From contig CAYGOV010000001.1 in the NCBI GenBank assembly GCA_964351625.1, forward strand, positions 510,043 through 574,042: a DNA stretch of 64,000 nt. The letters run 5' to 3'. Positions 9,634 to 19,733 of the stretch are shown here, one piece after another; positions within the stretch are counted from its first letter, which is position 1, and each line of letters begins with the position of its first letter. Source of the DNA: Marinoscillum sp964351625 (GTDB lineage Bacteria; Bacteroidota; Bacteroidia; Cytophagales; Cyclobacteriaceae). A model generated the notes under the pieces. It saw nothing but the letters and a program-made list of their open reading frames with translations, was not told the DNA's origin and ran no database searches. A program made the translations under genes and the position numbers.

Positions 9634-11541
9634 ATGAAAAATTTTAATAATATAACTATCAAGGGTTCTTTTTTGGTTCTAGTTCTGCTATTTACTTCAT
9701 GTGAAGAATACTTGGAGAGAGAACCTCAAACAGATATTTCAGCAGAAATTGCCTTTAGAAATTTTCCTAATTTCCAAGGTTATACTGAGGAGTTGTACCA
9801 CTGTGTTCCAAACTTCACTAATGGTTATTGGACCAGTTCGTGGAATTGGGGTGATGATGAAATCCAATCCACAGCTCAAAACTTCCATTTTGTTACTCAG
9901 GTAGAAATAGGAAATTTCTGGGGATGGCAGCAAGAATTTGACGGATGGGGAGCCAGTTGGATGGATAGAGGTGGTAATAATACAGATCCTGGAAACAGAT
10001 TCAATAAAGGTTTGTGGCCTTTGGCATGGTATGGTATTCGCAAAGCTAATGTTGGACTAGCTAATTTGGAATTGATGACTGAAGCAACTCAGGCAGAAAA
10101 GAATCTTATTGAAGGCCAATTGCTATTCTTTCGCGGTTGGTTCCATTTTCAATTGATTCAATATTTCGGAGGGTTGCCGTACATCGACAGGGTGTTACCT
10201 GCTGATGAGCCACTCAGAGAAGAGCGACTTAGCTATCACGAATGCGCTGAAAAAGCTGCTGCGGATTTCAGACGAGCTGCGGATTTATTACCAATTGATT
10301 GGGATGACACAGAACCTGGTAGAGCCACTTTAGGTAATAATCAATTGAGAATTAATAAAATCATGGCTCTAGGTTACCTGGGGAAAAATTTACTTTGGGC
10401 TGCTAGTCCTTTGATGAATAAAGTTTCTACAGGTAATCCTACATACGATGCGGAATACAGCAAAAGAGCAGCAGAAGCTTTTGGTGAATTATTATCGCTA
10501 GTAGAAAGTGGACAAACTCAGTACTCTTTGGTGGATTTTGAAGATTACTCCTCACTTTTCTATACACAAGCTCAAAACTGGGCACTCCCTGGTCTAACTG
10601 AAGCAATATTCAGAAACCCTTATAATGACGCTAATGACTCAAACTGGGGTACAAGTAAGCAGTATCAGCCAGCAGTCTTGTCAGGTGGAGATATAAAATT
10701 CTTACCAACAGCTAATTATGTGAATAATTATGGAATGGCAAATGGATTGCCACTACCTGATAACATTTCTCAACCAGATGCTGAATCAGGTTATGATCCT
10801 CAGTACCCATGGAGAGGTAGAGATCCAAGATTTTACAATGATATCGTATATGACGGGGTAAGAACTGTTCAGGGATCTTTACCAAACGATGTAAACGAAA
10901 GAGAGAGGTATGCAAATCTTTACACAGGTGGTAGCTATAGAGATATCAGAGTAGGAAGTAGAACTGGATATCTTAACTATAAATTCATCCCAATCAATGC
11001 AAATAATTTTGATGATGGTTACGGGTTTGGTCAGAGTTTAAATATCAATGTGCCTTATATGAGATTGGCAGATATTTATCTAATGTATGCTGAATCTACA
11101 CTAATGGGATATGGATCTCCAAGTTCATCTGCTACCAACTTCAATAAAACTGCAGTGGATGCTGTGAATACTTTGAGAGATCGAGCTGGTGTAGGTCAGG
11201 TAGCCGCTAAATTTACAGGTTCGGCTGATATATTTTTAACTGAACTCAGAAGAGAACGCGCTGTGGAATTGGCTTTCGAAAGACACAGGTTCAATGATTT
11301 GAGAAGATGGTTGTTACTTATTGAGTCACCTTATACTTTAAAGACTGCAATCCAATTTGACAGACCTGCAGGTACAGCTGACGAGCCAGCTAACACAGAT
11401 GATCCTACTGAAAATCAAGTATTGAACCTAGTAGAGGTACAAATTTTAGAGCGTAATTTCAGTGAGAAGCATTACTGGTTACCACTTAAAATTTCGGATG
11501 TTACTATCTACCCAGAATTTACTCAAAACCCAGGTTGGTGA
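9634..11541 (+). CDS. xusB: SusD/RagB family glycan-binding lipoprotein
   Basis: A 635-aa surface lipoprotein that lids the upstream SusC and captures oligosaccharides. Its signal peptide ends in a lipobox with Cys23 (LLFTSC). TPR-like helices follow, including the SusD hallmarks FRGWFHFQLIQYFGG and LRRERAVELAFERHRFNDLRRW, and the usual terminal region ends TQNPGW. It is longer than many SusDs because of extra loops around the Trp-rich N-terminal part (GYWTSSWNWGDDE). It is separated from the SusC stop by 4 bp, so the two are certainly one transcript. The symbol is assigned by synteny with the Xus cluster. Confidence 0.93.
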   Translation: MKNFNNITIKGSFLVLVLLFTSCEEYLEREPQTDISAEIAFRNFPNFQGYTEELYHCVPNFTNGYWTSSWNWGDDEIQSTAQNFHFVTQVEIGNFWGWQQEFDGWGASWMDRGGNNTDPGNRFNKGLWPLAWYGIRKANVGLANLELMTEATQAEKNLIEGQLLFFRGWFHFQLIQYFGGLPYIDRVLPADEPLREERLSYHECAEKAAADFRRAADLLPIDWDDTEPGRATLGNNQLRINKIMALGYLGKNLLWAASPLMNKVSTGNPTYDAEYSKRAAEAFGELLSLVESGQTQYSLVDFEDYSSLFYTQAQNWALPGLTEAIFRNPYNDANDSNWGTSKQYQPAVLSGGDIKFLPTANYVNNYGMANGLPLPDNISQPDAESGYDPQYPWRGRDPRFYNDIVYDGVRTVQGSLPNDVNERERYANLYTGGSYRDIRVGSRTGYLNYKFIPINANNFDDGYGFGQSLNINVPYMRLADIYLMYAESTLMGYGSPSSSATNFNKTAVDAVNTLRDRAGVGQVAAKFTGSADIFLTELRRERAVELAFERHRFNDLRRWLLLIESPYTLKTAIQFDRPAGTADEPANTDDPTENQVLNLVEVQILERNFSEKHYWLPLKISDVTIYPEFTQNPGW

Positions 11542-11582
11542 TGATTTTCTGTCTCAATTTTTATATCTAAAGACACATTGAA

Positions 11583-14500
11583 ATGAAATATATAAAGCAA
11601 TTAGGGTTTTGTATTATGTTGCTGATGTTGCACTTTGTTGCAGCAGCGCAGCAACCCTTGAAACTAAATCTCAGGGGTGAAATTATTGGGTCATATGGTG
11701 AACCAATAGCAGGTGCTACCATAATAAGTGAGGTTGATGATGTATCAGTTACTTCGGACGAATCTGGTTCTTACAGTCTTGTAGTTACTCAAGGTGCGAT
11801 GTTAACAATAAATGCTCCGGGCTTTTTGTCAAAGCTTGTTGAGGCGTCAACGGATTTATCGAAGATCGAATTACTTCAAGATAGACTTGAACAACCTATC
11901 AAGACCATTTATCAATCGACAGAAACTGACGACTTAATGGGTGGTAAATCCAATGTTGATATGCGCGCATTACTTGATAAGAGTTATAGCACTTACGCTT
12001 TGGATAATTTAGAAGGCCTTGTAGGAGGAATTAGTGGCACTTCCTTGTGGGGATATGGTGGAGCTTTGATACTAGTGGACGGTATACCAAGAGATGCATC
12101 TAGTGTATTGCCTGTAGAAATTGGCAGTGTCACTTACCTTAAAGGGGCATCAGCAGTAGCGTTGTATGGAAGCCGTGGTGCAAATGGAGTGATTTTGATC
12201 TCAACCAAGAGGGGTTCGGATGGAGATAAAACTATTGAAGTAAGAACCAATGCAGGGATTTATGTGCCTAGAAGCTACCCAAAATATTTGGGTGGAGCTG
12301 AATACATGTCATTATATAATGAAGCTCAAATGAATGATGGTACTTCTCCTGAAAACGTGAAATATTCAGAAAGTGATATTTATTACACTGCCGCAGGTGA
12401 TAACCCTTATGTTTATCCAGACTTAGACTTTTACTCTTCGGATTATCTGAAGGAAGCTGCCAGTAGATATGATGCCACTGTTCAGATTTCAGGTGGAAAT
12501 CAACGTGCGAAGTATTATACAAATATTGGTTATTATACAGAGGGTTCTTTACTTGACGTAGGTAATGCTAAGGAAAGCAATAGAATCGATCGCGTTAATG
12601 TCCGTGGCAATGTTGATGTTAACATAAATAAAAATTTAACGGCAAAAGTAAATGCTGCCGCTATTTACTACTTCGGTAAAGGAGTTAATTCTGATTTTTG
12701 GAATGGCGCATCCACAATTAGACCAAATGAAAATAATTTGGTACCGTTGATTCCTCTAGATCTTATTGAGCCTTCTGATGTAGCTTCATTAAACCTTTTA
12801 GCAAACAGTCAGCACATTATTGATGGGAAGTATTTTTTAGGAGGTACTCAATTAAATCAAACGAACCCTATTGCAGATGCATACGCTGCAGGAACCAACA
12901 CTTTTAACAGTAGACAGTTTCAGTACAGCACTGAAATTAATGCTGATCTTGGTGATTTATTGAAAGGTTTATCTTTCACTACGATGTTTGGTGTTGATTA
13001 TTCTGCATCTTATATTCTCGCATTTAATAATCAATATGCTACCTATGAACCTGTTTGGAACGAATATTCAGGAAAGTTTTCAATCAGTGGCTTAACTAAA
13101 CTCGGACAAGATGCTTCTAATGGGGAACAATCCAGTTTTAACAGGACCTTTAGACAGACCCTTTCACTTACCAGTGTTTTAGGATATAATAGACAGTTTA
13201 AAGGGAAGCATAATGTGTCGGCATCTTTGAGTGCTGGAGGGTTCCAACAGTCGTTTTCACAGGAATATCACAGAACGAGCAATGCTAACCTTGGGATGCT
13301 ATTCTCTTATAATTTCCAGAACAAATATTATGGTGAATTCAGCGGCGCGATCGTTCATTCTGCAAAATTGCCTGAGAAAAACAGACAAGCTTTTAATCCT
13401 ACCATGTCAGTGGGTTGGAGATTGAGCAACGAAGGTTTTCTTGCCAATTCTTCAGTTGTTGACAATTTGAAATTGTTTGCTTCTGCTGGTATCATACACA
13501 CAGATTTAGGAATAAATGATTTCTACTTGTATAATGAGGAATGGAATCAGGTTGATGGATATTATTTCACTTGGAAGGACGGATTGCCAAATCGAAGTAC
13601 AGATTCGCAACGAGGACCGAATCCAGACATGGTTTTTCCTAGGAGGGAAGAAATTAGCTTAGGTCTTGAAGCATCCTTATTTGACAATACTATAGAATTT
13701 AATGGTTCTTATTTTGTTAGTAGAATGACCGGGATGATCGTACAAAACGCAGTGCTTTTCCCAAGTCAATTTCAACAATTTGGCTACCCATCGTCGAATT
13801 TTCTTCCTTTTGTAAACTATAATAATGATCTGCGAACAGGTGTGGATTTAGCTTTGAATTATAATCAGCGGGTTGGTGAAATCGATTTTTCATTAGGACT
13901 GACTGGAAACTACTTTGATACAAAAGCGAGTAAGAGAGCAGAAATAGTTGAAAACGACTATCAATTACGTCAGGATAAGCCGCTAGATGCTATTTGGGGT
14001 CTTGAGAATGAAGGTTTCTTTTCAAGTCAAACAGACATAGAGAATTGGGCAGACCAAAGCCCTATTGGTGGTGGTATCAGTTCTTTGAGACCTGGCGATA
14101 TAAAATATAAAGATCAGAATGGTGATGGAATTATCAACAATCAGGATGAGGTATATCTTGGAAAAGGAGGATGGTTTGGTGCGCCACTTACTATGGGTAT
14201 GAATCTAACGGTCAAATGGAGAGATTTAACATTTTTCGCACTTGGTGTTTTGAGAACAGGTGCTAGTGCTATGAAGAATAACAATTACTTCTGGGTGAAT
14301 GGAGAAGATAAGTATTCTGAGGTTGTCCAAAATAGATGGACTCCTGAAACAGCGAACACAGCAGATTATCCTAGACTGACGACCTCCAATGGGGATAATA
14401 ATTTTAGAAATTCGGATTTCTGGTTGTATAGTACCAATAGGTTCGATTTATCTCGTACACAGGTGACTTACAATTTTCCTGAGCGAATACTTGGTAATGG

Positions 14501-14639
14501 ATTTATTCGTGACTTCAGCATATATGCAAATGGGTCTAATTTGTTGACGATCGCTCCAAATAAGGATATACTCCTTTTAAATATTGGTAGTGCGCCACAA
14601 ATGAGATTTTACAATCTGGGTGTGACAGCACGTTTTTAA
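11583..14639 (+). CDS. xusC: SusC/RagA TonB-linked outer-membrane transporter (second, no STN)
   Basis: A 1018-aa second SusC of the same operon. Signal peptide ends at AAAQQ. A carboxypeptidase-like regulatory domain covers about residues 28-100, the plug about 110-215 (ALILVDGIPRDASSV, then KGASAVALYGSRGANGVILISTKRG), and the barrel ends NLGVTARF. No STN domain is present, so this copy is a transporter rather than a sensor. The plug lacks the usual DEVVVVGYG TonB box; the region before it is shortened and diverged. It is paired with the SusD starting 22 bp downstream. The symbol is by synteny. Confidence 0.92.
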   Translation: MKYIKQLGFCIMLLMLHFVAAAQQPLKLNLRGEIIGSYGEPIAGATIISEVDDVSVTSDESGSYSLVVTQGAMLTINAPGFLSKLVEASTDLSKIELLQDRLEQPIKTIYQSTETDDLMGGKSNVDMRALLDKSYSTYALDNLEGLVGGISGTSLWGYGGALILVDGIPRDASSVLPVEIGSVTYLKGASAVALYGSRGANGVILISTKRGSDGDKTIEVRTNAGIYVPRSYPKYLGGAEYMSLYNEAQMNDGTSPENVKYSESDIYYTAAGDNPYVYPDLDFYSSDYLKEAASRYDATVQISGGNQRAKYYTNIGYYTEGSLLDVGNAKESNRIDRVNVRGNVDVNINKNLTAKVNAAAIYYFGKGVNSDFWNGASTIRPNENNLVPLIPLDLIEPSDVASLNLLANSQHIIDGKYFLGGTQLNQTNPIADAYAAGTNTFNSRQFQYSTEINADLGDLLKGLSFTTMFGVDYSASYILAFNNQYATYEPVWNEYSGKFSISGLTKLGQDASNGEQSSFNRTFRQTLSLTSVLGYNRQFKGKHNVSASLSAGGFQQSFSQEYHRTSNANLGMLFSYNFQNKYYGEFSGAIVHSAKLPEKNRQAFNPTMSVGWRLSNEGFLANSSVVDNLKLFASAGIIHTDLGINDFYLYNEEWNQVDGYYFTWKDGLPNRSTDSQRGPNPDMVFPRREEISLGLEASLFDNTIEFNGSYFVSRMTGMIVQNAVLFPSQFQQFGYPSSNFLPFVNYNNDLRTGVDLALNYNQRVGEIDFSLGLTGNYFDTKASKRAEIVENDYQLRQDKPLDAIWGLENEGFFSSQTDIENWADQSPIGGGISSLRPGDIKYKDQNGDGIINNQDEVYLGKGGWFGAPLTMGMNLTVKWRDLTFFALGVLRTGASAMKNNNYFWVNGEDKYSEVVQNRWTPETANTADYPRLTTSNGDNNFRNSDFWLYSTNRFDLSRTQVTYNFPERILGNGFIRDFSIYANGSNLLTIAPNKDILLLNIGSAPQMRFYNLGVTARF

Positions 14640-14661
14640 TTGAGATTTAATTTTGAAAACT

Positions 14662-16431
14662 ATGAATAAGAATATACTATATCTGGCTTCTATCATGCTG
14701 TTGTTTTTCAGTTGTGAAGACTTGATTGAACCAGCCATTGAGAACAATAGATCCCTTGATGGGATCTATGACGAGCCAAGATTTGCACAAGGGTTACTTA
14801 TCAATGGATATGCAAGGATCCCTACCAACAACTGGGTATGGAGTGATATGGCGACTGACAATGCCGTAAGTAGTAATAGAGGTAATAATTTTTATGCTCT
14901 TTCTACCGGACAATGGGCTGCCAACAACAATCCATTGGAACAATGGAATAATGCGTTTTCAGCTTTTCAATACCTCAACATAGCGATATCAGAGCTAGAT
15001 TCTGTAACTTATGCAGAAAATGTTGCAGTTAACCAAATGTTCATCGATAGGCTTACTGGTGAGGCTTATGGACTCAGAAGTTTGTTCATGTACTATCTCT
15101 TGCAGGCCCATGGAGGAATGGCCGGAGGTACCATGTTGGGCGTGCCTATTATTCTTGACTTCCTAGATAAGGATTCTGAGTTCAATAGACCAAGAGCTAC
15201 ATTTCAAGAATGTATGGTTCAATTTTATGCCGACGCGCAGAGAGCAATCGAACTACTACCAACAGATTATGCTAATATTGGTGATGTATCTGGGGTACCA
15301 CAAAAATACCTGGATTTGGAAGGAGATCTGGATGATTATAACCGAGTTTTTGGTGATGATGCTAGACTATTAATTTCTGGAAGAATTGTAAGAGCGGTAC
15401 GAGCTCAAGCTTCGCTAATGGCGGCTAGTCCAGCATTTGCTCAGGGAAATAATACTACATGGGAGGAAGCTGCAAATTTCGCAGCAGAGGTCATTGACTT
15501 TAATGGCGGAATTAGTGGAATTGATCCAAATGGAGATCTCTGGTACACGGATCAGGATGGTCAGATAAATAGCGTTGGTTCAGGGTTAAGTGCGCCTGAG
15601 ATTTTGTGGAGGACCGATATAGGTGGACCATCTAGCTTTCTTGAAGAACAACACTATCCTCCTACATTGTTTGGGGATGGTTTACTTAATCCAACACAAA
15701 ATCTTGTTGATGCGTTTCCTATGTCCAATGGATACCCAATTACTGATCCAGCAAGTGGTTACGACCCTAATTCTCCATATACCAATAGGGATCCGAGATT
15801 TAGCGCATATATTATTTACAACGGAAGTACTGCTGGGATTAACGGTGTAACTATTAATACCGCAGAAGATGGAAGTACTAATGATGCAATCGGGGCAATA
15901 AACAACCTCTCTACTAGGACTGGTTATTACATGAAAAAACTACTAAGACAGGATGTTAACCTTAATCCTAACTCAGTAAATGGTCAGCTGCATGTTAATC
16001 CAAGAATTAGATACACGGAGATATATCTCGATTATGCTGAAGCTGCAAATGAAGCTTTTGGACCAATGGGAACTGGTAGTAATGGATATTCTGCTTATGA
16101 CGTAATCAAAGCCATTAGAGCAAGAGCAGGTGTGGGTGCTGGAAACGGAGATGCTTATTTAGAATCCGTTAAATCCGACCAAGTTGCAATGAGAGAAATT
16201 ATCCGCAATGAACGTCGTTTAGAATTGTGCTTTGAAGGTTTTAGATTTTGGGACCTTCGTCGTTGGGGTGTGGATCTGACGGATCAAGCCCTTGGTATGG
16301 CCATTAATGATGGTGAATATCGGGTGATTTCAGTAGACAATAGGGTATATGAAAATTATATGATATATGGTCCGATACCTTATATCGAAACACTGAAATT
16401 TAGCGCATTAGAACAAAATACGGGATGGTAA
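14662..16431 (+). CDS. xusD: SusD/RagB family glycan-binding lipoprotein (second)
   Basis: A 589-aa surface lipoprotein, partner of the second SusC. The ATG at 14662 is chosen over an in-frame TTG three codons earlier, because it directly precedes a compact lipoprotein signal with Cys18 (LLFFSC). SusD features include LRSLFMYYLLQAHGG near residue 140 and the C-terminal IIRNERRLELCFEGFRFWDLRRWG motif, ending EQNTGW. Its sequence is clearly different from the first SusD of the operon, so the two pairs probably recognise different xylan fragments or chain lengths (inference). The symbol is by synteny. Confidence 0.92.
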   Translation: MNKNILYLASIMLLFFSCEDLIEPAIENNRSLDGIYDEPRFAQGLLINGYARIPTNNWVWSDMATDNAVSSNRGNNFYALSTGQWAANNNPLEQWNNAFSAFQYLNIAISELDSVTYAENVAVNQMFIDRLTGEAYGLRSLFMYYLLQAHGGMAGGTMLGVPIILDFLDKDSEFNRPRATFQECMVQFYADAQRAIELLPTDYANIGDVSGVPQKYLDLEGDLDDYNRVFGDDARLLISGRIVRAVRAQASLMAASPAFAQGNNTTWEEAANFAAEVIDFNGGISGIDPNGDLWYTDQDGQINSVGSGLSAPEILWRTDIGGPSSFLEEQHYPPTLFGDGLLNPTQNLVDAFPMSNGYPITDPASGYDPNSPYTNRDPRFSAYIIYNGSTAGINGVTINTAEDGSTNDAIGAINNLSTRTGYYMKKLLRQDVNLNPNSVNGQLHVNPRIRYTEIYLDYAEAANEAFGPMGTGSNGYSAYDVIKAIRARAGVGAGNGDAYLESVKSDQVAMREIIRNERRLELCFEGFRFWDLRRWGVDLTDQALGMAINDGEYRVISVDNRVYENYMIYGPIPYIETLKFSALEQNTGW

Positions 16432-16478
16432 TATTCTGTCATGGCTTTTGTTATGACTCAATTTAAATATTTAAAACT

Positions 16479-17498
16479 ATGAACATTAAAAGAAATACAT
16501 ACCTGTTCTTAAGCCTTGTGACTGTATTCACAGCTTGTACCAACGGGGATTGGGAGTTCCCGGATTTTGATTATCAATCCGTTTATTTTTCTCATCAATA
16601 TCCGGTTCGCACCATAACTCTTGGTGAGGATATCTATGATAATTCATTGGATAAGGAATGGAAATTCCGAATAATGGCTACTACTGCTGGAGTTTATGAA
16701 AACGAGAAGGATATAACATTGGATGTAACAGTCCAGAATGAACTTGTCAATGGTTTAACTTACTCGGGCAATGGAAATCAAGTGTTAGCCATGCCAGCCA
16801 ATTATTATAGTCTGGCTTCCAATCAAATTAAGATTGCAAAAGGAAATCTTACTGGAGGTGTGGAAGTTCAGCTCACACAGGATTTTTTTGATGACCCTTT
16901 GGCCATTGGTAATAATTACGTGATACCAATGATTATAGAAAATGTGTCTAATGCCGATTCGATCTTATCAGGGGAACCAATTGTTCAGGGAGCAAATCGA
17001 GTTGCGGCTGATCAGTGGGTAGTTCGACCTAAAGATTATGTGCTATACGCTGTGAAATTTATTAATCAATGGCATGGTTTCTATTTGAGAAGAGGAAGAG
17101 ATGTAATAACCGGTGAAGTAGATTCTACTGTTGTCAGACACGCTGAGTTTGTAGAGCGAGATGAAGTGAACATGCTCACTACAAGGTCACTAAATGAGAT
17201 GGCGTTTCCTGTAGTGTATGCCGACGCTGGGGGTGTAGATGTTAATTGTACCTTAATCCTGACTTTTGATGATAGTGGCAATTGCTCTATTTCTTCGGGC
17301 ACTGATGGTTATACTGCTACAGGAACAGGATCTTTTGTGAATAAGGGTGAAAAGAATAGCTGGGGAGGTAAAGATAGAGACGTGCTATACTTGAACTATC
17401 AGTTGGATCTACAAACTTTACAAGTCTCTGCTACTGACACCTTGGTCATGAGAAATCGCGGAGTAGCTTTTGAGGAATTCCTGCCAATACTTCAATAA
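16479..17498 (+). CDS. xusE: DUF1735/DUF5627 surface glycan-binding lipoprotein
   Basis: A 339-aa lipoprotein (Cys20 in VFTAC). The N-terminal half resembles the DUF1735 (BT_3987-like) beta-sandwich: VYFSHQYPVRTITLGED, then a conserved adhesin-like sandwich with NYVIPMIIENVS. The C-terminal half (about residues 185-338, from QWHGFYLRRGRDVI) resembles DUF5627. In Xus clusters the gene at this position encodes the hypothetical protein XusE, regarded as a surface glycan-binding protein. No catalytic motif is visible. It lies 47 bp behind the second SusD and 24 bp before the GH10-like gene. The family call is by recognition of sequence style and position; the symbol is by synteny. Confidence 0.75.
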   Translation: MNIKRNTYLFLSLVTVFTACTNGDWEFPDFDYQSVYFSHQYPVRTITLGEDIYDNSLDKEWKFRIMATTAGVYENEKDITLDVTVQNELVNGLTYSGNGNQVLAMPANYYSLASNQIKIAKGNLTGGVEVQLTQDFFDDPLAIGNNYVIPMIIENVSNADSILSGEPIVQGANRVAADQWVVRPKDYVLYAVKFINQWHGFYLRRGRDVITGEVDSTVVRHAEFVERDEVNMLTTRSLNEMAFPVVYADAGGVDVNCTLILTFDDSGNCSISSGTDGYTATGTGSFVNKGEKNSWGGKDRDVLYLNYQLDLQTLQVSATDTLVMRNRGVAFEEFLPILQ

Positions 17499-17522
17499 AT
17501 CAGATACTTAAAGATTAATACC

Positions 17523-19637
17523 ATGAAGAAATTAATACAAATAGCTAATGCAATTATTATTTCGTTAGCAGTTATATCCTGTACTGAATATGAAAAAATT
17601 GACTTTGAGGTAGATAAGCCTATAAGCGTTGAGAATCAAGAGGAGATCAATGCATACAATTCCTTGAATACTTATCTTCCAGAAAGCATGATACTTGGGG
17701 CGACGGGACTTGATATGTCAACTTATTCAAATCAAGGTGTTCCTTTTAGATTAATCAATAGCAATTTTTCTGCCATTACTCCAACTTCGGGAATGAACCA
17801 TGGAGATATTGTGTCAGAAGGAGGAACGATGAGCTTTGTAGCCCCCGAAGATTTTGTAAGTATAGCAAATGCCTCAGGTCTATCCGTAATTAGTTCCCCT
17901 TTGGTTTATCATAGAAGTCAGAGTGCCGAGTACTTGAGAGAGTTGATCGCTCCAATTCCACAGGAGGGTGGACCTGCGTGGGAAGTAATTACTGAGAATG
18001 ATTTTGAGACGGATGATTTATCAAATATTGTTAGCAATGATGGTGCGGTAGTTACTTTTACGGCAGATGGTGAGGGTAAAGATGGAAATGGTCGTGCAAT
18101 GAAAGTAGAAAATTCTGCCGTCAGGGAGAATGATTGGGATTCTCAATTATTTCTTACATGGTCAGAAGCTACAGAAGTTGGTCAGCAGTATAGATTGACT
18201 ATGGATATTAAATCTGATGCGGATGCCAACTTTCCAACTCAAGCACAAATTGTTGCTTTTCAATATAAGCATTGGAATTTTTTTGGAAGTTTCAATTCTA
18301 CTTCAGAGTGGCAAACTGTAGAGGTTGTTATAACTATTGATGAGAACACTGCTGGTTGTGCAGCTTTAGCATTTAACCTTGGGTTCACAGCAACAAACTT
18401 TTATTTTGATAACGTAAAACTTGAAAAATTCAATGAGTCTGGTGGAGGCGGACCTACATGGGATCTCAGAACTGCCAATAATTTTGAGTCAGATGATCTG
18501 GCTAATATTGTCACAAATGATGGAGCGGTTACATCTTACACTGCTGACGGTGCTGGTGCAAACGGCTCAGGAAGAGCATTAAAAGTTGAAAATTCTGCGG
18601 TACGTACGAATGATTGGGAATCACAGTTGTTCATTGCCTGGAATGAACCAACGGTAGCAGGTGAGTCTTATAGACTGGTTATGGATATTAGGGCGGACGT
18701 CAACGCGTCATTTCCTACCCAAGCTCAGTTAGTTCCTTTTCAATACAAACACTGGAATTTCTTTGGTTCATTCAATGCTACGTCAGAATGGCAGCATATA
18801 GAGGTTGATATCACCATAGATGATAATACTTCAGAGTGTACAGCATTGGCCTTCAACCTCGGTGCAACAGCCACTACCTTTTACTTTGATAATATGGAAA
18901 TTCGCTGGTTAAATCCTGACGGAGGTGCGGCAATTGAATTGACACCAGAAGAAAAGAAGGATACCTTAACTATGGAAATGGATCATTGGATTTCAGGGAT
19001 CATGGGATCGGTTGGTGAGAATGTTGATTATTGGGAAGTAGTAAGAGATCCAATCAGTGATGAGGATCCAACTATACTGAGATCAGGAGTAGGAATTGAA
19101 GAGCAGGCAGGAGATGAATTTTACTGGCAAGACTTCTTGGATAAGGATTATGCAGTTACTGCCTTCAAAATGGCTCGTCAATATGGTGATGCAAATGATA
19201 TGCTATTTATCAGCGAATCTGGCTTGGAGTCTAATCTGGATAAATGTCAAGCCCTAGTTGATTATGTTGATTATATAGAGACTGCAGGCGAAACTGTAGA
19301 TGGAATCATTACAAGAATGCACATTGGTTTAGACACGGATAAAAATGACATCCTCGAGATGTTTAAACTCCTGGCAGCTTCTGGTAAAATGGTTTATGTA
19401 GCGGAATTGAATGTTATGTTACTAAACGAGCCTGATGCTGATATGCTTAATCTACAGGCTGAAATGTACAAATATGTATTAGACACTTATAAAGCAGAAG
19501 TGCCAGTGGCCCAGCGATTTGGTGTTTCAGTTTGGGGCCCTCATGACCAAGGAAATTGGCAGGGATTATGGAACACTGGATTCACTCGTAAACCGGCTTA
19601 CGCAAGTTTTGCAGATGGCCTGGAAGGCATGAAATAA
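17523..19637 (+). CDS. GH10-fold lipoprotein with two inserted CBM4/9 modules, acid/base residue lost
   Basis: A 704-aa lipoprotein (Cys20, VISC) at the position of Xyn10C in Xus clusters. The GH10 barrel is split. Its N-terminal part covers about residues 40-147; two CBM4/9-like modules (about 150-303 and 310-465) interrupt it; the rest of the barrel runs from about 470 to 704. The retained GH10 signatures are YHRSQ, RMHIGL, the nucleophile-strand Glu628 in VAELN, and W-G-x-x-D-x-x-x-W near the end. The acid/base motif WDVVNE reads WEVVRD (504-509), so both Asn and Glu are replaced (by Arg and Asp). The subsite motif ENEMK and the NDY motif are also missing. I infer a xylan-binding surface protein with little or no xylanase activity. 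A terminator follows. Confidence 0.85.
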   Translation: MKKLIQIANAIIISLAVISCTEYEKIDFEVDKPISVENQEEINAYNSLNTYLPESMILGATGLDMSTYSNQGVPFRLINSNFSAITPTSGMNHGDIVSEGGTMSFVAPEDFVSIANASGLSVISSPLVYHRSQSAEYLRELIAPIPQEGGPAWEVITENDFETDDLSNIVSNDGAVVTFTADGEGKDGNGRAMKVENSAVRENDWDSQLFLTWSEATEVGQQYRLTMDIKSDADANFPTQAQIVAFQYKHWNFFGSFNSTSEWQTVEVVITIDENTAGCAALAFNLGFTATNFYFDNVKLEKFNESGGGGPTWDLRTANNFESDDLANIVTNDGAVTSYTADGAGANGSGRALKVENSAVRTNDWESQLFIAWNEPTVAGESYRLVMDIRADVNASFPTQAQLVPFQYKHWNFFGSFNATSEWQHIEVDITIDDNTSECTALAFNLGATATTFYFDNMEIRWLNPDGGAAIELTPEEKKDTLTMEMDHWISGIMGSVGENVDYWEVVRDPISDEDPTILRSGVGIEEQAGDEFYWQDFLDKDYAVTAFKMARQYGDANDMLFISESGLESNLDKCQALVDYVDYIETAGETVDGIITRMHIGLDTDKNDILEMFKLLAASGKMVYVAELNVMLLNEPDADMLNLQAEMYKYVLDTYKAEVPVAQRFGVSVWGPHDQGNWQGLWNTGFTRKPAYASFADGLEGMK
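17991..18911 (+). repeat. Tandem duplicated CBM4/9 coding modules
   Basis: Two adjacent copies (about 17991-18431 and 18465-18911) encode near-parallel modules. Shared blocks include VENSAVR-NDW-SQLF, FPTQAQ, PFQYKHWNFFGSFN (first copy AFQYKHWNFFGSFN), SEWQ and FYFDN. The second copy arose by internal duplication in the gene. Both conserve the aromatic residues expected on a xylan-binding face. Confidence 0.8.
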
Positions 19638-19683
19638 TAAAAAGACAATTAGTTTAGTTAGTTGGGATTAGTTTATTGATAGA

Positions 19684-19733
19684 GAAAAAGAGGAAAGGAG
19701 TTGTTAGTAAATCAGACTCCTTTCTCTTTTTTG
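19684..19733 (+). terminator. Intrinsic terminator after the Xus operon
   Basis: GAGGAAAGGAG and CTCCTTTCTC pair around a 16-nt loop with one bulged base, followed by TTTTTTG. It lies 50 bp past the GH10-like gene and closes the operon that starts with the STN-SusC. Confidence 0.75.
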
